Below the pieces are notes generated by a model. It saw only the letters and a list, made by a program, of their open reading frames with translations, had not been told where the DNA came from and made no database searches. A stretch of 64,000 nt of DNA from Phragmites australis (taxonomy: Eukaryota > Streptophyta > Magnoliopsida > Poales > Poaceae): contig NC_084943.1 of NCBI RefSeq assembly GCF_958298935.1, positions 2,676,001 to 2,740,000 of the forward strand, read 5' to 3'. Positions 55,054 to 64,000 of the stretch are shown here, one piece after another (the stretch's first letter is position 1; the number at the start of each line of letters is the position of its first letter). Position numbers and translations under genes: made by a program.

Positions 55054-57104
55054 GTAGTTTGTATATCAAACAATCTAAAAGATAAAACGAAAATTAATGG
55101 TACCTATCATAATAGCCGGATACTTCTCTCATACTCTAACAAAGCATGATAGATTAATTATATGTTTTTTAGTACTTACTATTCTATTATCGTGCTAATA
55201 AATCAATGAGCTTCCTTCGTGCTGGATCACACATCATACGAGCTGTAATATAGTACTGCTAGCAGAGCGTGTACTGGTTTATGGTTTGTTTGTCTGTATT
55301 TAGTAGTAGAGAAGAGATGGGTTGGTCTGGTCGCAATACAATCGAGAAAGTCTTAGCGCCTTAATTAGCTAGAAACACCAAAGCTAAACATGCATGGCGC
55401 AAGCTGGTCTACGCGTTCATGTCATATTATGCACATCTTCCAATTGCTGTGACTGAAAATTCTACCTTCCTTTCACTTTTTTCTTTTAAGAACCAGACTT
55501 TTTGTCTGAAACCTACATGAAAAACTAAATCGGGGGTATGCGACACTCGAGAATTAAATCCGGATAGATGTGACCACACCCTGTGACTTTGCCGCCGCAC
55601 TTTATGTGCGTTCGTGCCTTCCTTTCACTTCACACCAGTGCTGGACCAGTGCTAATGTGAAAAACCTCTCTTCTTCTTCTCCGTCCTCTCTCTCTCCTCT
55701 TCCTCTTTTTTCTTCTTCTTCCTCCTCCTCCATAACTCCACCCCTTGTTTTCCCTTACATTCCAGCAGCTAAGGTAGGCTTGAACCCCTCCCACGCCCCT
55801 AAGATCCGCTGCTTACATACGCTAAGCTAGAAGCCGACTCTGCTTTTCTTCAAATTTGACAGAAATGTGAACTGCATGTAAACATCATCTCAAACTTCAA
55901 AGGCTGCCAAACCATGATTGTGTACTGGCTGCATGCGTTGACAAAATTAGCCGCGTTAATCGCTTACATTTTTCAACCGCCCTTCGGCGGTAAATTAAAT
56001 CTCTTGAGAAATGAGTTGACCACCGCAATGGCGGCATAGGCAGCTAGCCGATCAAACATATACTAGCACACTACACTTAGGCTGTAGAGCAGATTTATTT
56101 GACCTTTTGTACAAGACTATTATAAGGCACCATGCACTTTCAAGACTCCTATTCAGTTAATCTATGAGTAGTAAGATTCTAAGTTTTATGCTATTTTGCA
56201 AGTATAATGGTCAATCATTTCTGTATGGACAGGGTAAATTTGAGCAGAGTTTAAGGTAGAATTGTTATCTACACGACGGATAATGCTTATGTCTACCGAG
56301 AGTACAATATAGCTGAATTTAATCACCCCAAGCTGATGGTTCTAAAGGTGATAAAAATTATTTTTTGCAACTACTTTATTTTCATACCATAGTATTATAC
56401 TATTTTTTTTCCATCTCGTAGGTTGCACGTGGTATGGATACTATGCAAACTACATTTTAAATATCGACCATCACTTTGTTAAGTACTGATGGATGCCATG
56501 TGATTGTGTTTTTAGCTTTAGTACGGACTATTCGACATATATTTATTAATTTGAGGCGCTATATACGTAATGTACGCATATATTCGATGAAACAATTATA
56601 TGTCCGTGCTCGTATTGCTATTAGTATATATTTGTTGCCTTGAAAACTTCCAAAATATAGCAAAGGTCATGCCAAATTTTTTTCTGATGTTATAAAACAT
56701 AGTAAATTTCATGCCACATTTGTTACTATTTTTTTCCTGATTTATTGGTGATTTTTTTTTTGTATTTTTATGATTTTCCTATAAAATCATTGATAACGCG
56801 TTCAAACCGCTCGGTAATCGCTCAAATTCGCTCGGTTATCGATCCAAATCGGTCGGTAAATTGAAGCTCGGTTATCGCGTAAACCGCTTGGTTTATCGCA
56901 CAAACCGCTCAGTAACCGGTCGACCGGTTCGATTCGACCGGTTACCGAGCGGTCAATCTAACAAATTTCTACTCAAAATTTAAATTTTAGCAAATAAATT
57001 TTGTCCAAATTTCAGCCGAATTTCGAGTGGTTATCGCAATAATCGCGAATTTTCGATAATCGCCCGAGCTTGGTAACTGACGGCTGCTCGGTAAGTTAAA
57101 CCTT

Positions 57105-58009
57105 ACCGGCAAGCTAAGGGACGGTATTAGGATGAGGCGATTTTCTTGGCTCCCAACGATCCGGGCTGCTCGTCGGCATCGCAAGGTGGTAGTTAACGAA
57201 ATTGCATCGGACGAGACGAAGGAGGACGAAGAGTGACGTGAGCGGGCGCGCGAGCACCTGGCTCGCGTGATCGATGCTGGGGTTTTCCGATCTCGAGTGT
57301 CAATTCCAGCGAATCAATTTCAAGGCCATTTCTGGGTAGATGGATCCGAAACGAAGGAGGAGGCTACACCGACGGCATCTCAGGTTGTTTCTGATGTGAT
57401 GATGGCAGGCTACTCTACATTAGAACTCGCTACGGCGGTCGACAGCTTGGTTCCGGTGGACGATCCGGCACGACATGAGGTACATAAGTCTTGTGATGGT
57501 GCATGTGCGACGACTGTGGAGAAGATGATCAAATCAGTGGTGTTTAACACACACGCCGCGGAAACCCTAGAAAGGGTCGTTGCTGCAGCCAAGAACCTCC
57601 GCGCGATGAACACTCGAAGATTTTCTGCTGGAGCAGATCACACAACATGTCACACAGTCGCCGGAGATACTAAGCTTGTCAGTGACTGATCCGGTTTGCA
57701 CGGGCATTCAAATTTTGAATCGTGATCCTCGCGGGCCAAATGATGGGCCTGGTTCAGTTTCGGCCAAGAGTTTTCTAGGTCTGGCCTCTCTCCGAAGCCG
57801 ACTGGGGGTTGTTTCGTCTAACCCTAGCCGGCGCAGGTCACCCGATCAATCATACACGACAGTGGTGATTCACTGGATGGCCAGAGGAGGGGACACTGGC
57901 GGAGGATATGTCGAAAGTGGCAGTGACAGGGGCTCTGACCGAGGGCACGGGGGATTTTTGGCATCCTCGTTTCTTTAGGTAGGGAGCTCAAGGTGGACAC
58001 AACAATGGT
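57105..58009 (+). pseudogene. LINE ORF1-like fragment, copy A
   Basis: Two overlapping frames, 57267-57689 and 57676-57978, carry pieces such as STLELATAVDSLVPVDDPAR, AAETLERVVAAAKNLRA, LSVTDPVCTGIQILNRDPR and a Gly/Arg/Asp-rich stretch. The same pieces recur in copy B at 60985-61890, where they continue into a longer ORF1-like region. It is cut at 58009 by the second copy of the LBD leader. Gly/Arg-rich ORF1 proteins with a nearby zinc knuckle are typical of plant LINEs. Confidence 0.55.
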
Positions 58010-58116
58010 GGAGTGCGTGAGTGCGTGCAACCTCTTATTCCTCAAAGGGATTTAGAGTGAGCAATCGAGAGGGGCTGTAGAGGGAAGGGGGAGACTGTTG
58101 GGTGCATACTTTCCTC

Positions 58117-58123
58117 TTTTATA
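58117..58123 (-). promoter_or_regulatory. duplicated LBD TATA box
   Basis: The same GGCTCTATAAAAGAGG context as at 54507-54513. Here it points leftward into LINE-derived DNA (copy A) instead of an LBD coding exon, so it is an orphan promoter copy. Confidence 0.65.
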
Positions 58124-59534
58124 GAGCCAGAGGAACAAATTAACAAGGCAGGTCAGAACTCTCTCATAGGTTCTGGAGGCTGGAGAGAGAGGGTTCAAGC
58201 TCTAATCGGATGGTCACGACAAACAAACACGTAAGAGGATGAATATATTGCAAGGCATGATTTGTATTGAGTTTTATCGACTGTTTATAGAGGATATGTT
58301 AGCTTAAACTTTAAATAATCTAAAAGATAAGATATAAACTAATCCTATCATACTATAATAGTCGGATCCTTCTGGATCCTTGCTTAGCATGAGCAACGTG
58401 ATGCTCAGACTGGAGTAGTAGTCGATGATTTGCTTAAATAGATGATAGCCCTTTTTTTGCCAACATAACCAAGAGCGAAGTGATTGTGGTTGGCCGTGAA
58501 GGAGGATGCAGATCCAAAGGAGAATGAATATATACTGCAAGCCATAATTTGTGTCGAGCCTCATGACCTATTTATTTATTATATAGTGGCTTGTATATTA
58601 AGCAATCTAAAATATAAGATGAAAACTAATTGTATCCTATTATAACAGCCGGATACTTCCCATATACTCTAACAAAACATGATAGATTAATTATATGCTT
58701 GTGTAGTACTATTCTATTATCGTGCTAATAAATCAATAAGCTTCCTTCGTGTGGATCACACATCATAGGGGCTGTAATATAGTACTGCTAGCAGAGTGTA
58801 CTGGTTTATGGTTTGTCTGTCTGTATTTAGTAGCAGAGAAGAGATTGGTTGGTCTGGTCGCAATACAATCGAGAAAGTCTTAAGCGCCTTAATTAGCTAG
58901 AAACACCAAAGCTAAACATGCATGGCGCAAGCTGGTCTACGCGTTCGTGTCATATTATGCACATCTTCCGATAGCTGTGACCTAAAAATTCTACCTTCCT
59001 TTCGCTTTTTAAGAACCGGATCTCTTATCTGGGACCTATATTAAAAGTCAAATCGAAGATGTGCGATACTCGAGAATCAAACCCAATGGGTGTAACCACA
59101 CCCTGTGACTTTGCTGTCCTACTCCGTGTGCATTCGCGCCTTCCTTTCACTTCACACCAGTGCTGAACCAGAGCTCACATGAAGAACCCCTCTTCTTCTT
59201 CCTCCCCGTCCTCCCTCTCCTCTTCCTCTTTTTCTTCTTCCTCCTCCATCGCTCCACCCCTTTGTTTTCCCTTACGTTCCAGCAGCTAAGGGAGGCTTGA
59301 ACCCCTCCCACGCCCATGAAGATCCGTCGCTTATACCTATACTAAGCTAGAAGCCGACTCTGCTTCTTCAAATTTTAGACAGAAATGTGAACTGCGTGCA
59401 TGTAAACAACATCTCAAACTTCAAAGGCTGCCAAACCACGATCATGTACTGTCTGCATGCGTTGACAAATTCAACCACGTCAACCGCTTACATTTTTCAA
59501 CCGCCCTTACTTCGGCGGTAAATCAAATCTCTTG

Positions 59535-60840
59535 TGCAGACGCGCTTGTAGCGCAACGGTGTGAGCCACCCACCCGGGTTCGACGCCCCTGGGCGTCAAA
59601 ACGGGTGCTACATGCGGACGACTGTCAATATGCTCCAAGGAGGAACCGAGTGAAAAACCAACGGTAGCCGAATTTAAAATTTAAAAAATAAAAAATTTAA
59701 AAATCTAGATACAATTCTAAGACTTTTTGTGAATTTTTTTTTTCAAAAATAATGTTGTTTGGTTCATATTCTATAGGGAGTAAGTTTGAAAAAAATGAAA
59801 AAATTGAAACGTGCGGCTCAGTTATTAACTCATGTTAAGGAAAAATTTAACATGCAAACACATATTTTTCCTATGTAGAACGTATCTTAAGAGGATTTTT
59901 AAAATTAATTTCACTTTATTTAGAGTTTTATTAATTTCTGTATGATTTTTATAAAGTTCACAAGCATAAAGTGAATATGTTAAGAAACGGTACTGTAATT
60001 AACTTTTTCATGTCTACTATTATTTTTCTACGTAAATCATAGTATAAATAAACTAATAAAAATAGTTTCACTAATTTTTGAGGTATGATGGGTCAATTAT
60101 GAATTAATCTAGTTACAATACATTTACATAATCCTGCATGTTACAATAACTAATTCATGAGTTCATGTATTTTTAAAAGGCATAGGATCATATAAGAAGA
60201 CTAATAAAATTAGTTTCATGATTTTTGGATTAGCAAATAGTAAACTATGCATTTAACTTGGTTTAACAAATACATTTTCTCACAGATAATTTTGAACTTT
60301 TTTATGAGTCTAAATACTTTAATCATGTAGATCATGTTACAAGGAAACCAACAAAATTTATTTCACTTCATTTTAAGTTTAGATGAATTAGTTATTGATT
60401 TTACAAGATTGATATATTTTTTTGGTTTTTTGTTGAACTTCATTGAAAATCGAGAAAACCGCTCGATAAATTGAGAAAACCGAGCGGTTACCGACAATGC
60501 GGAAAATTTGAGAAAACCGCTTGATAAATTGCAAAAACCGCTCGGTAACCAGTCCAATTCGACCGGTTACCGAACGGCTAAAATCGCGATTTTTCCCTAA
60601 ATTTCAAAATTTTCCAAATGAATTTTGTCTGAATTTTTTTGAAATTTCGATCGGTTACTACAGTACCGCGACTTTTCGATTACCGCCGGAGCTTGGTAAC
60701 CGAGCTTCGGTCGGTAAGCTGAACCTTGGAATCGAGTCCCGTCGTGCACAAAATTATTTGGCTCTAGGGTGGAGTCAATTTATGGTCTCCAATGAAAACC
60801 GAGGCAGTGGCAAATAATTAAGTCCTTTTTTTTAAAAAAA
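59535..60840 (+). mobile_element. SINE-like retroposon with a nested DNA element
   Basis: Flanked by a 15-bp duplication with one mismatch (AAATCAAATCTCTTG 59520-59534; AAATTAAATCTCTTG 60841-60855) and ending in an A tract. Unit A shows the empty site. The 5' part has RNA polymerase III promoter words: A box TAGCGCAACGG at 59549-59559 and B box GGTTCGACGCC at 59577-59587, as in tRNA-derived SINEs. Most of the 1.3 kb is an AT-rich insert (about 59650-60735) rich in AACCGCTCGGTAACC words and ending CGGTAAGCTGAACCTTG. It is related to the insertion in unit A at about 56690-57100. After it a tail resembling a SINE 3' end follows. Confidence 0.6.
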
Positions 60841-60984
60841 AAATTAAATCTCTTGAGAAATGAGTTGACCATAGGCAGCTAGCTGATCAAACATATACTA
60901 GCACACTACACTTAGGCTATAGAGCAGATTTATTTGACCTTTTGTACAAGACTATTATAAGCCCTCATGCACTTTCGGAGTTGA

Positions 60985-63555
60985 CCGGCAAGCTAAAGGA
61001 TGGCATTAGGATGAGGCGATTTTTTTAGCTCCCAGCGATCCGGGCTGCTCATCATCATCGCAAGGTGGTAGTTAACGAAATTGCATCGGCCGGGACGAAG
61101 GAGGACGAAGAGTGAAGTGAGCGGGCGTGTGAGCACCTGGCTCGCGTGATCGATGCTGGGGTTTTCCGATCACGAGCAATTCCAGTGAATCAATTTCAAG
61201 GCCATTTCTGGGGAGATGGATCCGAAACTAAGGAGGAGGCTACACCGACGACATCTTAGCTTGTTTATGATGCGATGATGGCGAGCTACTCTACGTCAGA
61301 ACTCGCTACAGCGGTCGACAGCTTGGTTCCGGTGGACGATCCAGCGCGACACGGGGTACGTAAGTCTTGTGATGGTGCAGGTGCGACGGCTACGGAGAAG
61401 ATAATCAAATCAGTGGCGTTGCGGCGTTAAACGCACACACCGTGGAAACCCTAGAAAGGGCTGTTGCTGCAGCCAAGAACCTCCCCTCGATGAACACTAG
61501 AAGATTGTCTGCTGGAGCAGATCGCACAACGTGTCACACAGTCGCCGGAGATACTAAGCTTGTCAGTGACTGATCCGGTTTGCACGGGCATTCAGATTTT
61601 GAATCGTGATCCTCGCGAGCCAAATGATGAGCCTGGTTCAGCTTTGGCCAAGAGTTTTCTAGGTCTGGCCTCTCTCCGAAGCCGACTGGGGGTTGTTCAT
61701 CTAACCCTAGCCAGCGCAGGTCACCCGATCGATCATACGTGGCAGTGGTGATTCACGGGATGGCCAGAGGAGGGGACAGTGGCAGAGGATGTGGCGAAAG
61801 TGGTGGTGGTAGGGGCTCTGACTGAGGGCACGGGGGCTTTTCGGCATCCTCGTTTCTTTAGGTAGGGAGCTCAAGGTGGACGCAACAATGGTGGAGGCAG
61901 TGATGCACGCTGAGATCGTGGCCGTAACGGATGTGATCACAGCAACGGTGGAGGTGGATGCGACCATGGCCATGGCAACATCAATGCACCATCGATGCAT
62001 GATAGTGCTAAAGCCAAAGGGGCTAACCTAGGGCAGCATCATACAGTGGCCTCAGGTTCGGTCTTTGTGCATGTCATGCTGCCAGTGAACCACGCGAAGA
62101 AGTGCCAGGTGGAGGTGAAAGCTCTAAACTGCATGCTGGAGATGCTGGAAAGAAGAAGAAAGGGATCCTGTGCTGTCACATTTGCGGTTTTGTAGGTGAT
62201 AATCTCAGATTTTTTCAAATTCCTACATATGGAGCTACAGTGCCAAAACCCTCCCCTAAGAAAGAGATAGCTATTGCTCTAATTCATATCAAGGAAGATG
62301 TGGTTCCCATTGATCTAATCAAGGCTGAACTGGCTCGCCTCATCCCTGTAAAGTGAACGTGGCTTGTCCAGGAATATGGAGATGGGTTCATTGTCCCATT
62401 TCCATGCAAAGTAGAATTTCAAAGAATGGTGGCGATCTGAGAAGTCAAAACGAACAAAGGGGAGGCAGTCCTGACTTTTCAGGAGCTAGTGGGATCACAA
62501 GATAGAACCACACAATATCTGCAGAAGGTGTGGGTTAATGTGTACGGGGTTCCTTTTGAGATTAGGTCTTTCCTATCATTGTGGGCTATTGGAACTATTC
62601 TAGGAGCCAACCAGAAAGTGGACATGAGATATACAAAGAGGACCGGTGTGGTTCGTATATTGGTCGATGTTCTGGATGCTAAAGGCATTCCCAATGCCAC
62701 TGATATTGTGGTAGATAACGACGTGTATGAATTTTTTTTCAAGGTCCACAAGATTTTACAGGATGGTAAATGGGAGGACAATTTTGATAATGTCAATGAT
62801 GATGAAGAACACCCACAGTAGGAGGATGAGGATATGAAATACAGAGATTCTAAAAGGCCTAAGAGCGACTCAGGAGTTGACAAAACTTTTCTATCAGATG
62901 ATACACAGGGGGGAGATGCTATGCAAGAAGACGCTAAGAACAAGGAGCCCACAACTCAAGATGAACGTGCAAAGGAATTGAATGAAGAAATCCTAAGCAT
63001 GGTTGTGGAAAAATTTTTATTCGAGATGGTGGATAAAGTCCTTGCACAGGAGGGCATGACAATGGATGCAACAAATGACGTCCTAGGGCTTTGGATATAC
63101 ATTGCCCTGGTACGATGTTTGTTTTGTAGGGTTCGGTCAATGGACATACTGTCGCGAGATTGGAGGTCAATCATGTCTCTTTGTCATCCACTCACACCAA
63201 GGAGCTTGACTCGCTGGTGGGAACTGTCTAGTAGGCCATCGAGGATTCGGCCAATGGCGCAATAATGTACCAGGCAAGGGCTATGTTAGCTACTTGCTCA
63301 AGACAACAATTGCAACTTTTGTCCAAGCAACATGGGGTGCGGGCTAATATAAAAAATTCTGAGATGTTTGAAGCCTTGGTGGGGCTACCGTTGGAAGGCT
63401 TGGAGGAGGTATGTGCCAAGAAAGGGGCGCACTCGAAGGAGGTGATCTCCAGGGACATTTTCATAGTCGCAGGGATGACGATGGCTGCACAATGTCCAAG
63501 TAGCAGCAAGCTCAAGACTGTCGGTGATGAGGACTCAATGATCAATGCTAAGTGA
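60985..63555 (+). pseudogene. LINE ORF1-like protein gene, copy B (decayed)
   Basis: Pieces across several frames: copy-A-like N-terminal segment (61140-61890), a Gly/Asp/His-rich stretch, LGQHHTVASGSVFVHVMLPVN (about 62030), a damaged zinc-knuckle segment GILCCHICGFVGD (about 62160), then IDLIKAELARLIPVK, GDGFIVPFPCKVEFQRMV and VWVNVYGVPFEIRSFLSLWAIG, as in the nucleic-acid-binding ORF1/DUF4283-like proteins of plant LINEs. The region ends with LEGLEEVCAKKGAHSKEV and DEDSMINAK-stop at 63555. No reverse transcriptase follows within the window. Stops and frame changes show it is not functional. Confidence 0.6.
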
Positions 63556-64000
63556 CTTGCAGCAAAGCGCAACTTAGAAGAAGGTACAAATAATTCATCC
63601 TTCCTTTCTTTATCTAACAATAATATTTCTTCAAACATCAAGAACTAAGGTGTGTCTATGGGTAGAGATGACAATATAATTAAGCAATCAATCATTTCTA
63701 TCAAGAACGTAGAAGCAGACCGATTATCTGTGGTAGCTAAATCACCTATATCGGCCTATGGAGTATAGGGCTACCCTGATAAAAGGGTCACCCAAGGAAT
63801 ATAAGAACCGAGGATGTGTATTTCCTAAAAACTAGTCGGTCACATGACCAGGATAGGAAGTCTCGTGACCAGTACGAGGCTTACGCAACCAGCCTCATTA
63901 GGACCTCGCATGAACCCGTGACTAGCCCTACTGGTCGCAGGGCCGAACCTGACACAAACTGTCCAATCACATTTATTGATATTTAATCAAGTGTTTTTTC
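63556..64000. other. unclassified, possible repeat DNA at window end
   Basis: Contains words such as GGTCACATGACCAGG, GACTAGTCGG-like and CTCGTGACCAGTACG, suggestive of an LTR or other repeat, but no boundaries are visible before the window ends. Confidence 0.3.

Larger units (their letters stand above)
54404..58013. repeat. tandem duplication, unit A (LBD-proximal)
   Basis: Sequence from TGCGTGAGTGCGTGCAACCTC (54404, in the LBD 5'UTR) onward is repeated from 58014. Unit A runs to about 58013, where LINE ORF1-like DNA abuts the second copy of the LBD leader. Relative to unit B it carries an insertion of about 0.95 kb (about 56145-57100, rich in AACCGCTCGG words), a duplicated 25-mer with GGTCACGACAAACAAACACG near 54604-54653, and an (AT)n tract at about 54996-55030. 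Unit A includes the LBD TATA box and all upstream DNA but not the coding region. Confidence 0.85.
58014..61890. repeat. tandem duplication, unit B (distal)
   Basis: Colinear with unit A: 58014-59534 matches 54404-56000, 60841-60975 matches about 55988-56143, and 60985-61890 matches 57105-58009. It is interrupted by an insertion at 59535-60840. It preserves the LBD leader, TATA box, CT-rich tracts (TCTTCTTCCTCC) and the CTTGAACCCCTCCCACGCCC segment. Past 61890 the LINE-like ORF1 continues, so unit B holds the original LINE junction and the duplication breakpoint is at 58009-58014. Confidence 0.85.

Overview
This window is nuclear DNA from a grass. Five intron-bearing or single-exon plant genes with the GC-rich first exons typical of Poaceae sit in a landscape dominated by nested transposable elements. 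Exon boundaries were worked out by hand from GT/GC-AG sites and reading phase. No homology search was run, so family names come from recognised motifs.

Layout. 1-2.05 kb: 3' end of a Copia (SIRE/Maximus-like) element and an LTR. 3.6-4.3 kb: a PRA1-family gene (minus). 6.17-8.19 kb: a three-exon MIF/D-dopachrome tautomerase-like gene (minus) with one GC-AG intron. 9.15-12.52 kb: a 12-exon plastid-type MATE transporter (minus), head-to-head with a two-exon gene for a 69-residue single-pass membrane protein at 12.77-13.55 kb. 14.4-16.03 kb: a broken NFD4-like MFS transporter gene (minus) carrying a MITE inside an exon. 16.1-18.7 kb: a decayed LINE, followed by a second Copia-type LTR and a truncated LINE tail.

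20.4-39.1 kb is a nest. A hAT transposase gene is split by a 14.6-kb Ty3/gypsy element of the Tat type (21545-36159) with two 1589-bp LTRs and a perfect 5-bp target duplication ACAAC. The element has gag-protease, RT, two RNase H regions and integrase on the plus strand. On the minus strand it has an antisense gene of about 3.2 kb with its own TATA box. A second deleted hAT copy follows, and it is itself hit by a 404-bp hAT MITE.

39.45-41.5 kb: a five-exon trichome birefringence-like (TBL) O-acetyltransferase gene (minus). 41.6-53.1 kb: intergenic DNA with MITEs, LTR-retrotransposon debris and a CACTA element. 53.65-54.38 kb: a two-exon LOB-domain (LBD) transcription factor gene (minus). Its 5'UTR, TATA box and upstream DNA, together with a piece of LINE ORF1, are tandemly duplicated (about 54.40-58.01 and 58.01-61.9 kb). 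The copy-B LINE ORF1 runs on to about 63.6 kb.

The host genes are unrelated neighbours, not a pathway. The points most worth following up are the antisense gene with its internal promoter, the LTR array of G-box hairpins, the duplicated LBD promoter, the GC-AG intron and the bidirectional MATE promoter.
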